The position numbers and the translations under genes are program-made. The notes below the pieces were generated by a model that was not told where the DNA came from, ran no database searches, and worked only from the letters and a program-made list of their open reading frames with translations. A DNA stretch of 16,567 nt, taken from Rhodococcus sp. (in: high G+C Gram-positive bacteria) (GTDB taxonomy: Bacteria > Actinomycetota > Actinomycetes > Mycobacteriales > Mycobacteriaceae). Shown here one piece after another: positions 5,650-14,692 of this stretch (its first letter is position 1; each line of letters begins with the position of its first letter). Location of the stretch: assembly GCA_012515885.1 (NCBI GenBank), contig JAAYXN010000508.1, positions 1 to 16,567 on the forward strand. Direction: 5' to 3'.

Positions 5650-6879
5650 GTGCACGAACTAGACGGTGCGGTGCGGTCATACGCGTGGGGATCGCGCACC
5701 GCCATAGCCAAGCTGCGGGGGCTTACTGCTCCCGCCGCGCACCCTGAAGCGGAGTTGTGGCTCGGCGCCCACCCGGCAGCACCGGCGCGTGTCCGTACCA
5801 CCGAGGGCGCGACGCGATCGTTGCTTGAGATTGTGGAAGAGGACCCGGTTCGCGAACTCGGTACGGCGTCAGTCGAACGGTTCGGGCACCGGTTGCCGTT
5901 CCTGTTGAAACTTCTCGCTGCTGAGGAACCACTGTCGCTACAAGCGCACCCCAGTGCGCAGCAGGCCGTCGAGGGTTATGAGCGTGAAAACGCGTTGGGG
6001 ATCCCGCTCGGTTCCCCGGTGCGTAACTATCGCGACGACAGCCACAAACCTGAATTGGTGGTGGCGCTGACAAAGTTCGAGGCGCTCGCCGGTTTCCGGC
6101 GCCCCGATCTGACCGTGAAACTTCTTGAAGCACTGAATGTTTCCGAACTGGCTCCCTATCTCGCGCTGCTTGCTGGTCAGCCAGATTCGGATGGACTGCG
6201 GGCACTATTCACCACGTGGATCACGCTGCCACCGCAGGTGGTTGCCTCACTTATGCCGCCCGTCCTCGATGGCTGCGTGCGCTACCTCGGCGAACAGCCG
6301 ACCGGCGAGTTCGTTGACGAAGCGCGCACAGCACTGGAACTCAGCGAGGCCTACCCGGGTGATACCGGCGTACTCGCGTCGCTGCTGCTGAACCGCGTCA
6401 AGCTTGAACCCGGCCAGGGTCTTTACCTCGACGCTGGCAACCTGCATGCGTACCTACACGGCGTCGGCGTCGAGATCATGGCGAACTCTGACAACGTGCT
6501 GCGCGGCGGATTGACGCCCAAACACGTCGACGTCCCCGAACTGCTCCGCGTACTCGATTTCGATTCCGTCGAGACACCCCTCCGCGAACCCATATCGCTC
6601 AGCGGACGATACGAATATGACACTCCCGCACCAGAATTCGAACTAGTGCGCTTCGAAGTGGACCGCAACAACGCCGCTGACGACGACAGCTCATTCGTGG
6701 TCGAAAGCGGACGCCCACGGATGCTCCTATGCACCGCAGGATCGGTCACAGCATCGACAGGCACCGAGGCTCTGGAACTGTCGCAAGGATCCGCGGCATG
6801 GATCTGCGCCGCAGACCCCGATCTCACCATTACCCCGCAGTCCGATCACGTCCAGGTCTTCGTGGCATCAACAGGCTAG
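5650..6879 (+). CDS. manA: Mannose-6-phosphate isomerase ManA (type I)
   Basis: ManA interconverts fructose-6-phosphate and mannose-6-phosphate, supplying ManB with substrate. The 409-residue protein shows the type I phosphomannose isomerase zinc site: Q98 and H100 in PLSLQAHPSAQQA, E135 in SHKPELVVALT, and H266 in LDAGNLHAYLHG. The substrate-side loop SDNVLRGGLTPKHVD (280-294) supplies the conserved arginine R285. The N-terminal DGAVRSYAWGSRTAI is also typical. The GTG start is 2 bases after the previous stop, with a modest GGGTGG (5635-5640) 9 bases upstream, so translational coupling is likely. Together with manB it routes glycolytic carbon into mannose-containing envelope glycolipids. Confidence 0.95.
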   Translation: MHELDGAVRSYAWGSRTAIAKLRGLTAPAAHPEAELWLGAHPAAPARVRTTEGATRSLLEIVEEDPVRELGTASVERFGHRLPFLLKLLAAEEPLSLQAHPSAQQAVEGYERENALGIPLGSPVRNYRDDSHKPELVVALTKFEALAGFRRPDLTVKLLEALNVSELAPYLALLAGQPDSDGLRALFTTWITLPPQVVASLMPPVLDGCVRYLGEQPTGEFVDEARTALELSEAYPGDTGVLASLLLNRVKLEPGQGLYLDAGNLHAYLHGVGVEIMANSDNVLRGGLTPKHVDVPELLRVLDFDSVETPLREPISLSGRYEYDTPAPEFELVRFEVDRNNAADDDSSFVVESGRPRMLLCTAGSVTASTGTEALELSQGSAAWICAADPDLTITPQSDHVQVFVASTG

Positions 6880-6914
6880 AGACCAGCGACGTACAGCGAC
6901 CGGGCTCGACCCGA

Positions 6915-6920
6915 TAGCCT
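6915..6920 (+). promoter_or_regulatory. Candidate -10 element for ahcY
   Basis: TAGCCT (6915-6920) fits TANNNT and would start transcription about 30 bases before ahcY. The intergenic stretch is only 76 bases, and read-through from manA is also possible. No -35 stands out. Confidence 0.35.
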
Positions 6921-6955
6921 TAACGACGACAACGCAGCCAACCAGGAGAGGGCAG

Positions 6956-8434
<1,479 letters not shown>

Positions 8435-9082
8435 ATGAGCAGAGGCATCCTCGTCGCCCTTGAAGGGCTCGATGGAGCAGGCAAGCGCACACTGGTCGCT
8501 AAGGTGCTTACCCATCTTGACGCGGCCGGTGTGCGCACCGCCACGCTCGACTTCCCTCGGTACGGGCGTTCACTGCATGCAGACATCGCTTCGGAAGCGC
8601 TCTCTGGTGCGCACGGTGATCTCGCCGAATCTGTGCATGCCATGGCGGTGATGTTCGCTTTCGATCGCGGCGGAGCTGCTGAGGAACTACGAGAGCTACT
8701 CGATACCAACGATGTGGTGATCCTCGATCGCTATGTCGCCTCCAACGCCGCCTACGGCGCAGCCCGACTGCATCAGGACGCGGCGGGGGAGTTCGTGAAG
8801 TGGATCGACGACCTCGAATACGGCCGGTTCGCCCTGCCTGTCCCCGACATGCAATGGTATTTGGAAGTTCCCGTCACGCTCGCCGAATCTCGGGCACGAA
8901 ACCGAGAAGCAAACGAGGGACGCGTCCTCGACGCCTATGAGCGCGACAGCGATCTACAAACCCGCACGGCCGCCGTCTACACAGAACTCGCGGCACGCCA
9001 GTGGAAATCGCCGTGGACGGTTCTGGGCGCCGACTCAGATCCCAGCGTCATCGCCCACGAAATCGTGTCTCTACGACAGTAA
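8435..9082 (+). CDS. tmk: Thymidylate kinase
   Basis: Thymidylate kinase phosphorylates dTMP to dTDP for DNA synthesis. The 215-residue protein has the P-loop GLDGAGKRT (11-19), FPRYGRS (40-46) of the dTMP site and DRYVASNAAYGAA (98-110) with the DRY motif. The arginine after the P-loop lysine (GKRT) is also present in the mycobacterial enzyme as I recall it. The ATG follows the TAA of ahcY with no gap, and no Shine-Dalgarno is evident. Translation therefore probably depends on ribosomes terminating on ahcY. The Lys-poor LID segment (RARNREANEGRVLDAYERD) resembles the mycobacterial form. After the stop there are 116 bases before mtrA. Confidence 0.94.
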   Translation: MSRGILVALEGLDGAGKRTLVAKVLTHLDAAGVRTATLDFPRYGRSLHADIASEALSGAHGDLAESVHAMAVMFAFDRGGAAEELRELLDTNDVVILDRYVASNAAYGAARLHQDAAGEFVKWIDDLEYGRFALPVPDMQWYLEVPVTLAESRARNREANEGRVLDAYERDSDLQTRTAAVYTELAARQWKSPWTVLGADSDPSVIAHEIVSLRQ

Positions 9083-9084
9083 AT

Positions 9085-9176
9085 CGCCGCTACAGATGAG
9101 TCTGCGACGGGACAAAAATAGGGTGGAAAGAAAAACTGTGCGCCACGCCGGAACCGTGATCGCACTTATAGCGGCG
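9085..9176. repeat. Perfect 8-base inverted repeat spanning the mtrA upstream region
   Basis: CGCCGCTA (9085-9092) and TAGCGGCG (9169-9176) are exact reverse complements separated by 76 bases. They enclose the candidate mtrA promoter. The left arm lies upstream of the predicted start of transcription, so this is more likely a DNA site pair or chance than an RNA stem, unless transcription enters from tmk. Confidence 0.5.
9119..9124 (+). promoter_or_regulatory. -10 element for mtrA-mtrB-lpqB
   Basis: TAGGGT (9119-9124) is the same hexamer seen at 2447, 2572 and 3059. It would give a leader of roughly 67 bases. A weaker TAACGA (9186-9191) lies 7 bases before the mtrA ATG and could be a second, leaderless start, but it lacks the final T. 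Confidence 0.42.
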
Positions 9177-9198
9177 CGGAAGGTGTAACGATAGGGGC

Positions 9199-9876
9199 AT
9201 GAAGCCAAGGATTCTGGTGGTCGACGACGACACGGCTCTTGCCGAGATGCTCACGATCGTGCTTCGAGGCGAAGGTTTTGAACCATTCGTAGTTGGCGAC
9301 GGCACGCAGGCACTCAGTGCGGTCAGGGAAGTACGCCCCGATCTGGTGCTACTCGACTTGATGTTGCCCGGTATGAACGGAATCGACGTATGCCGTGTGC
9401 TGCGCGCCGATTCCGGGGTTCCGATCGTGATGCTCACAGCCAAGACGGATACCGTCGACGTCGTTCTCGGTCTGGAGTCCGGTGCCGACGACTACATCGT
9501 CAAACCGTTCAAACCTAAGGAACTCGTTGCTCGGGTTCGGGCGCGTCTGCGTCGCACCGAGAACGAGCCCGCTGAGCTGCTCAGCATCGCGGACATCGAT
9601 ATTGACGTTCCCGCGCACAAGGTCAGCCGGGGCGACGAACTGATTTCGTTGACGCCCCTGGAATTTGATCTTCTGGTGGCGCTCGCACGTAAGCCACGCC
9701 AGGTATTCACCCGCGAGGTTCTCCTCGAACAGGTGTGGGGTTACCGGCACGCTGCGGACACACGACTGGTCAACGTTCACGTACAGCGACTGCGCGCCAA
9801 GGTAGAAACGGATCCTGAGAACCCAGAAGTGGTACTCACCGTCAGGGGGGTCGGCTACAAGGCCGGTCCGCCGTGA
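9199..9876 (+). CDS. mtrA: MtrA, OmpR-family response regulator
   Basis: MtrA is the essential response regulator of the MtrAB system, which in mycobacteria and relatives controls cell-wall hydrolases, replication and division genes. The 225-residue protein has a receiver domain (1-115) with acidic pocket D9/D10, phospho-acceptor D53 in VLLDLMLPG, T80 and K102 (in VKPFKPKEL). A winged-helix DNA-binding domain follows (about 125-225), ending TVRGVGYKAGPP. It is almost identical to the mycobacterial protein as I recall it. No good Shine-Dalgarno precedes the ATG: GGGG at 9194-9197 is only one base away. No in-frame earlier start is attractive. It overlaps mtrB by 4 bases (GTGA). Confidence 0.97.
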   Translation: MKPRILVVDDDTALAEMLTIVLRGEGFEPFVVGDGTQALSAVREVRPDLVLLDLMLPGMNGIDVCRVLRADSGVPIVMLTAKTDTVDVVLGLESGADDYIVKPFKPKELVARVRARLRRTENEPAELLSIADIDIDVPAHKVSRGDELISLTPLEFDLLVALARKPRQVFTREVLLEQVWGYRHAADTRLVNVHVQRLRAKVETDPENPEVVLTVRGVGYKAGPP

Positions 9877-11966
9877 CAGGTGTTTCTCGGTGGCGACGCC
9901 GCGTTAGTCGACGTGTCACGCCCATCATGCGTTGGGGGCATGCAATTGGGCAGACGTTGGCTCACACGTGGCGTCGCTCTCTCCAGCTGAGAGTTGTCGT
10001 CTCGACACTGTCGCTGTCACTGGTCGTCATCATCGTTCTTGGCGTGGTGTTGACCAGCCAAATCACTGAGCGGATGCTCGAAACCAAGATTAGTGGCGCC
10101 ATCGAAGAGTTGGAGCGATCCCGCTTGACGGTGGAAAGCCAGCTCGCGGGCTCCGGCAGCTCCAGTTCGCTGAGCTTGCAGTTGGAGGGTGCGCGGTCTG
10201 CGCTCACCAGTCGCGATCCTGACGACGGCGAGTCGATTGGTTCAGCGGGCACATTTGATCCGGTGCTGATTGTCTCTGGTGACGGTCCGCGTGCACCCAC
10301 ATCGGTGGGTGCGGCAGATCAGATTCCGCAGTCGCTGCGTGACTTCGTTCAAGCTGGGCAGATCAGCTATCAGTACGCGACGGTCAGCGATCCCTCCGGT
10401 TACACCGGGCCGGCGTTGATCGTCGGAACCCCGACGCTGTCGCAGATTTCGGCGCTGGAGCTGTACCTGATTTTCTCGCTGGAAAGCGAAGACCGCAGCC
10501 TCTCGCTCATGCGCGGCACGCTGCTGGTCGGCGGCGGCGTCCTGGCTGTGCTGCTCGCTGCTATCTCACTCCTCGTTGCCCGCCAGGTGGTGCTTCCGTT
10601 GCGGTCCGCCTCACGTATCGCAGTGCGGTTCGCGGACGGTCGACTCAAAGAACGTATGCCGGTGCGCGGTGAAGACGACATGGCGCGCCTAGCAATGTCG
10701 TTCAACGAGATGGCTGAAAGCCTGTCTAAACAAATCACCCAGCTCGAAGAGTTCGGAAATCTGCAAAAACGCTTCACCTCCGACGTGAGCCACGAACTTC
10801 GGACACCACTGACCACCGTCCGTATGGCGGCAGACCTCATTCACGACGGCAGCGACGAACTTGATCCGGTGCTGCGACGATCATCGGAACTGCTTGTCGC
10901 CGAACTCGATCGCTTCGAGGGATTGCTCAACGATCTGCTGGAGATCAGTCGCCACGACGCTGGTGTCGCCGAACTTGCTGCCGAACAACTCGATGTGCGC
11001 ATGTGCGCGCGCGCCGCCATTTCGACGGTGCGCCACCTCGCCCGCGAGACCGCCACCGAACTGATCGTCGACCTCCCCGATGAGCCCATCGACGCCGAGG
11101 TAGACCCGCGCCGCGTCGAACGCATTCTGCGCAACCTGCTTGCCAACGCGATCGATCACGGCGAAGGAAAACCGATCCTGCTGCGACTGCGCGCCGACGA
11201 GAACGCCATCGCCTTCATCGTCCGCGACCAAGGCGTCGGACTGCGACCCGGAGAAGAAAAACTCGTCTTCAACCGGTTCTGGCGGTCCGATCCGTCGCGG
11301 GTGCGTCGTTCCGGTGGCACCGGGCTTGGTCTGGCTATCAGCGTTGAAGACGCCAATCTGCACGACGGAAAACTCGAAGCCTGGGGCGAAATCGGTCACG
11401 GCGCGTGCTTCCGACTCACCCTCCCGCGTGGACGCGGCCGCAAAGTTGTTTCTAGCCCGCTGCCCTTGAAGCCAATCACTGCTCGCCACATCCCGGGACA
11501 GCCCGTAGCATCGTCAGTGGAACGGGTGACGCCGCAGACACCAGACCCAGGCGACACCGATACTGCGAGTACCGGCGCAGGGGACACTTCGGCAGAGAAC
11601 CCCGCTGCCCTGGACGTGGCGGCGGGAAACGTGGTGGTCGACCCGCAGGATTCTGCCCGGCCCGTCGACGATGCGGTGGAGGACGCGGTAGAACGCGCCA
11701 ATCGTGAGGCTGCAGAAATGGATGCGGGAGAGATGGCCGCTCAAGAACTGGACGCCGAAGATTTAGACGCTGAAGAAATGAGCGCCGACGAACTAGTTGC
11801 CGCTGAACTCGACGCGGCTGAAGCGGATGCTGACGAATTGGGCGCTGACGAATTGGATGCCGACGACGCGGATGCCGACGGGGTCGATTCAGCAGAGAGT
11901 GACAGCGAGTCCGATGCGGATCCCGAACCGGGCTCAGGGCAGTCTGCAGGGGAGAGCGACAAATGA
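9873..11966 (+). CDS. mtrB: MtrB, membrane sensor histidine kinase with a long acidic C-terminal tail
   Basis: MtrB is the sensor that phosphorylates MtrA. In mycobacteria it localises to septum and poles. Reading along the 697 residues: a basic cytoplasmic start, transmembrane helix 41-61, an extracytoplasmic sensor region of about 150 residues, transmembrane helix 216-236, a HAMP domain (about 237-290), the phospho-acceptor H307 in DVSHELRTPL, N-box NLLANA (421-426), DQGVGL (452-457) and GGTGLGLA (481-488). The kinase fold ends near 520. Beyond it are about 175 residues: a Pro/Thr/Asp-rich linker, then about 15 acidic pentapeptide units (611-685). The M. tuberculosis protein is 567 residues as I recall, so most of this tail is additional. 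GTG 9873 overlaps the mtrA stop, and the gene's own stop overlaps lpqB (ATGA). Confidence 0.96.
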   Translation: MTGVSRWRRRVSRRVTPIMRWGHAIGQTLAHTWRRSLQLRVVVSTLSLSLVVIIVLGVVLTSQITERMLETKISGAIEELERSRLTVESQLAGSGSSSSLSLQLEGARSALTSRDPDDGESIGSAGTFDPVLIVSGDGPRAPTSVGAADQIPQSLRDFVQAGQISYQYATVSDPSGYTGPALIVGTPTLSQISALELYLIFSLESEDRSLSLMRGTLLVGGGVLAVLLAAISLLVARQVVLPLRSASRIAVRFADGRLKERMPVRGEDDMARLAMSFNEMAESLSKQITQLEEFGNLQKRFTSDVSHELRTPLTTVRMAADLIHDGSDELDPVLRRSSELLVAELDRFEGLLNDLLEISRHDAGVAELAAEQLDVRMCARAAISTVRHLARETATELIVDLPDEPIDAEVDPRRVERILRNLLANAIDHGEGKPILLRLRADENAIAFIVRDQGVGLRPGEEKLVFNRFWRSDPSRVRRSGGTGLGLAISVEDANLHDGKLEAWGEIGHGACFRLTLPRGRGRKVVSSPLPLKPITARHIPGQPVASSVERVTPQTPDPGDTDTASTGAGDTSAENPAALDVAAGNVVVDPQDSARPVDDAVEDAVERANREAAEMDAGEMAAQELDAEDLDAEEMSADELVAAELDAAEADADELGADELDADDADADGVDSAESDSESDADPEPGSGQSAGESDK
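11703..11927 (+). repeat. Pentapeptide repeat array in the MtrB tail (15-base period)
   Basis: Residues 611-685 divide into 15 five-residue units of the form [L/M/A]-x-A-x-[E/D], for example LDAED, LDAEE, MSADE, LGADE. Alanine is third in the first 12 consecutive units. The last three units (VDSAE, SDSES, DADPE) have decayed. Of 75 residues, 33 are Asp or Glu and one is basic (R611). The DNA is mostly diverged between units, but the 13-mer GCTGACGAATTGG occurs twice, 15 bases apart, as expected from slippage. Confidence 0.9.
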
Positions 11967-13762
11967 GGGCCGGTATGGGCGCTACGAACCGACTTCGCCG
12001 GATTCGGGTGATCGTGGTGCTACTCGCCGCTGTCAGCGTGGTGGCTGCGGGCTGCGCCAGCGTCCCGTCGACGTCGCCGCCGCAAGCAATCGGCACCATC
12101 TCACGCGAGTCACCCGAGATGAAGATCCCCGAACCCACTCCGGGACGCGAACCTGATCTGCTGCTGCGAGATTTCGTCAAAGCCAGTACCAACCCCGCTG
12201 ACCGGCACGTAGCGGCTCGTCAGTTCCTCACGCCGGGAATGTCGCAGCGATGGGACGACGCGGCCAGCGCCATCGTCGTCGACAAGGTGGATGTGTTTGT
12301 TGAGTCCCGGTCCGCAAGCCGCGCAACCTACGCGATCCGCGCGAACAAGGTGGGGCAACTCCAAGACGGCGGCCAGTACGAGGCTGAGGACGGTGTTTTT
12401 GAGTCGCGGATTGGGTTGGAGCGGATAGACGGAGAATGGCGGATCAATGACATGCCGCAGGGCGTGATCATGGACCGCACCCAATTCCTCAACACATATC
12501 AGCGCAAGTCGATCTACTTTGTTGACCCCACCGGGACCACCGTTGTGCCGGATCCGCGGTGGGTGTTCGCCGACCCCGATCAAATGGCGTCGCAGCTGAT
12601 TGGTCTGTTGATTGAGGGACCGCACGCACCGCTTGATTCTGCCGTTCAGAACGAACTGGAAGGCGCCTCGCTGCGCGGGCCGATCACGAAAGCTGATGGG
12701 CGCACCGCCGGTGTTGGCGTGGGTCTCGGCGGGGTTCGAGTGGACTTGCAGGGTTTGGGTTCGCTTGATGCGCAAGCGCGGTCGCTGTTGGCGGCGCAAA
12801 TAGTGTGGACGTTGGCTGGCGCCGAGATCGCCGGCCCCTACGTGCTCCTCATTGATGGGCATCCGCTTGATGAGCGGTTCGAAGACGGATGGACCACCGC
12901 GGACGTCGCAGCCATGAATCCGCTTGCCACGGCCGGTGCCGCCGTCGGGCTGCACGCGTTGCAAGATGGGGTGCTGGTCGCGGTCACTGAGAACGGTGTG
13001 GTGCCGACGCCCGGGTTCTTCGGGAATTCGGGGACATTGAGTGCGGCGTCGTTGTCGCAGAACGGGCAGCTGGTTGCGGCTGTCGCTGACTCGCAGCGTC
13101 CATTCCCGGAACCTTCCAGTGTCTTGATGGTTGGTGGTTATGAGGAAGGTGACGCGGCGCCTGCGTTGGAAAGCGGCGCGATTACCCGTCCGACCTGGAA
13201 TTCGGATGGTTCGGTGATTTGGGCGGCCGTCAACGGAGACAAGGTTGTGCGGGTGCTGCGTGAGCCAGGTACTAGCCGACTGTCTGTTGTTGATGTGGAT
13301 GCGTCGGCTATTACTGCTCTCGGTTCGGAAATCACAGAGCTGAGGCTTTCTCGCGATGGTGTTCGTGCCGCCCTGATTGTTGATGGCCGCGTGTATTTGG
13401 CTGTGGTGACGCAGACTCCGGGCGGCGGCTATGCGTTGACGAATCCGCGCGCTATTGCTGCGGGATTGGGAAGTCCGGCGCTGGCACTGGATTGGAGTGA
13501 CGGCGAGACAGTGGTTGTTGCGCGTGCCGCTTCGGATATTCCGGTGGTGCAGGTGGCGGTGGATGGTTCCCGTATGGATGCTTTGCCGAGCCGCAATTTG
13601 ACGACCCCTGTGGTTGCTGTTGATGCGACACCGACAACCGAGTTTGTTGCTGATTCGCGTGCGGTGTTCCAACTCAACAACATGGATCCGGCAGGCGATC
13701 GGTATTGGCGTGAGGTCCCCGGCCTGACGGGTATGCGCGCAATTCCGGTCCTGCCGGGCTGA
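11963..13762 (+). CDS. lpqB: LpqB, lipoprotein partner of MtrAB
   Basis: In mycobacteria LpqB is an outer-face lipoprotein that binds the MtrB sensor region and tunes MtrA signalling. The 599-residue protein starts with a signal peptide (basic residues, hydrophobic 16-29) and lipobox AAGC with lipidated C31. A GerMN domain (about 205-300, including LIEGPHAPL and VLLIDGHPLDERF) follows, then a repetitive beta-propeller-like C-terminal half (about 325-590) with VDGRVYLAVV and SDGSVIWAAV type strands. The length is close to the 583 I recall for M. tuberculosis. The ATG at 11963 is backed by AGGGGAG (11948-11954) with an 8-base spacer and by the ATGA overlap with mtrB. ATG 11975 is a possible alternative. 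A duplication of the 3' end follows the stop. Confidence 0.95.
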   Translation: MRAGMGATNRLRRIRVIVVLLAAVSVVAAGCASVPSTSPPQAIGTISRESPEMKIPEPTPGREPDLLLRDFVKASTNPADRHVAARQFLTPGMSQRWDDAASAIVVDKVDVFVESRSASRATYAIRANKVGQLQDGGQYEAEDGVFESRIGLERIDGEWRINDMPQGVIMDRTQFLNTYQRKSIYFVDPTGTTVVPDPRWVFADPDQMASQLIGLLIEGPHAPLDSAVQNELEGASLRGPITKADGRTAGVGVGLGGVRVDLQGLGSLDAQARSLLAAQIVWTLAGAEIAGPYVLLIDGHPLDERFEDGWTTADVAAMNPLATAGAAVGLHALQDGVLVAVTENGVVPTPGFFGNSGTLSAASLSQNGQLVAAVADSQRPFPEPSSVLMVGGYEEGDAAPALESGAITRPTWNSDGSVIWAAVNGDKVVRVLREPGTSRLSVVDVDASAITALGSEITELRLSRDGVRAALIVDGRVYLAVVTQTPGGGYALTNPRAIAAGLGSPALALDWSDGETVVVARAASDIPVVQVAVDGSRMDALPSRNLTTPVVAVDATPTTEFVADSRAVFQLNNMDPAGDRYWREVPGLTGMRAIPVLPG

Positions 13763-13787
13763 TGGTTCCGGTCCCACCAGACTGATA
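13742..13787 (+). repeat. 23-base tandem duplication of the lpqB 3' end
   Basis: The segment 13742-13764 covers the last 7 codons of lpqB (IPVLPG and stop) plus 2 bases. It is followed directly by a related copy at 13765-13787 that would read VPVPPD and stop. They share the 9-mer TTCCGGTCC and the string CTGAT, with 17 of 23 positions identical. All six differences are transitions. Confidence 0.65.
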
Positions 13788-13837
13788 GGGGATCACGGAC
13801 GGATCCTCGCTCACGGTTTTGTGTCGGTGGGTGCGGT

Positions 13838-13843
13838 TAGGTT
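13838..13843 (+). promoter_or_regulatory. -10 element of a probable leaderless comF promoter
   Basis: TAGGTT (13838-13843) ends 6 bases before the comF ATG at 13850, and no Shine-Dalgarno is present. No convincing -35 was seen at normal spacing. Confidence 0.5.
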
Positions 13844-13849
13844 CTCCCT

Positions 13850-14503
13850 ATGCGGGCACTTGCCGACCTGATTTTGCCGATCCATTGCGGTGGATGCGGG
13901 CGCAGTGGGGTGCCATGGTGCCAGGCATGTGCCGGTGAACTCACCGATGTTCCTGTCCGGCTCAGGCCGCGTATCGACCCGGGAGTGCCCGTATGGGCGT
14001 TAGGCCCCTACTCCGGTCCCAGGCGGCGCGCCGTCATCGCAGCCAAAGAACACGGGCGCCGCGACCTCGCCGCACCACTTGGCGACGCTGTGGTCACGGC
14101 GCTCACTGTTCTCGACGGATGGGGCGAACTCGGGGCCGCGCCCAAAGTGCTCATACCCGCACCCACCCGTGCGCGGGCCGCACGCCAACGCGGCGGCGAC
14201 CCAGTGACCGCAATGGCGCGAGCCGCAGTGGGACGTGAGCGTGTTTGTGGTGCCCTCGTTACCAGGTGGGGCACTCGCGACTCCGTGGGCCTCACCGCCG
14301 CAGCCCGCCACAGCAACCTCCACGGACACATTCGGCTCACAACACAGGGACGAAGACTGGCCAACCAGTGTCGAGACCGAGACCATTTCGCAATCGTCGT
14401 CGACGACGTAATGACCACGGGAACCACTGCGGCAGAAGGGATTCGAGTGCTCAGCAACGCAGGAGTGCGGGTAGGGGCGGTCCTCGTCATTGCCGGAGTG
14501 TGA
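13850..14503 (+). CDS. ComF-family phosphoribosyltransferase-like protein
   Basis: ComFC/GntX-type proteins combine a zinc finger with a type I phosphoribosyltransferase fold. In transformable bacteria ComFC helps take up DNA, but homologues occur widely in non-transformable species, where their role is unclear. The 217-residue protein has C13-x2-C16 and C24-x2-C27 at the N-terminus and a basic central stretch (TRARAARQRGGDP, 106-118). The PRPP-binding loop is VVDDVMTTGTTA (183-194). The length is normal for the family. The ATG at 13850 immediately precedes the conserved LADLILP segment. It lies 87 bases after lpqB with its own candidate -10, so it may be transcribed independently of the mtr operon. 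It corresponds to Rv3242c. Confidence 0.88.
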   Translation: MRALADLILPIHCGGCGRSGVPWCQACAGELTDVPVRLRPRIDPGVPVWALGPYSGPRRRAVIAAKEHGRRDLAAPLGDAVVTALTVLDGWGELGAAPKVLIPAPTRARAARQRGGDPVTAMARAAVGRERVCGALVTRWGTRDSVGLTAAARHSNLHGHIRLTTQGRRLANQCRDRDHFAIVVDDVMTTGTTAAEGIRVLSNAGVRVGAVLVIAGV

Positions 14504-14692
14504 TGTGAAAGTTCACCGCAATGGTGGCACTCGCGAACGTAACGTACTAGCGTCGCGGATACACCCGAAAGTACAGGTAGGAGGTGGACTTCGAGCCTGA
14601 AGCCGGGGCGCCTTGCCGTCTCGAATGGACCCCCGGCCGTGTTTCATTTCTCGCCGCCGCCCTCGGGCCGCGGCCGCTATCGGGAGGTACGA
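14504..14692 (+). promoter_or_regulatory. hpf upstream region and leader
   Basis: TAGCGT (14548-14553) fits TANNNT and would start transcription near 14560, giving a leader of about 130 bases. The leader contains a strong GGAGG (14580-14584) with no ATG, GTG or TTG at useful distance, and then the functional-looking GGGAGG (14682-14687) just before hpf. It is GC-rich (for example GGGCCGCGGCCGC at 14665-14677) and could fold, but I recognise no known riboswitch. GTGAA and TTCAC form a short inverted repeat at about 14507-14518. Confidence 0.35.

Noticed and set aside
6880..6955. SAH- or SAM-responsive riboswitch before ahcY
   Set aside because: Only 76 bases are available, with a candidate transcription start about 30 bases before the gene. 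No matching stems were visible.
11703..11927. MtrB tail as a canonical pentapeptide-repeat (A(D/N)Lxx) beta-helix
   Set aside because: The hydrophobic residue is in the wrong place relative to alanine (A-x-x-L-x rather than A-x-L-x-x), and the array is far more acidic than that family.
12110..13777. 555-codon open frame antisense to lpqB
   Set aside because: It mirrors a well-supported lpqB with signal peptide, lipobox and operon overlap. Its translation is Arg/His/Asn-rich with no recognisable domain. Long antisense frames are common in GC-rich DNA.
14504..14692. A known conserved RNA motif in the hpf leader
   Set aside because: The region is GC-rich and could fold, but I could not match it to any RNA family by eye. 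A covariance-model search would be needed to claim one.
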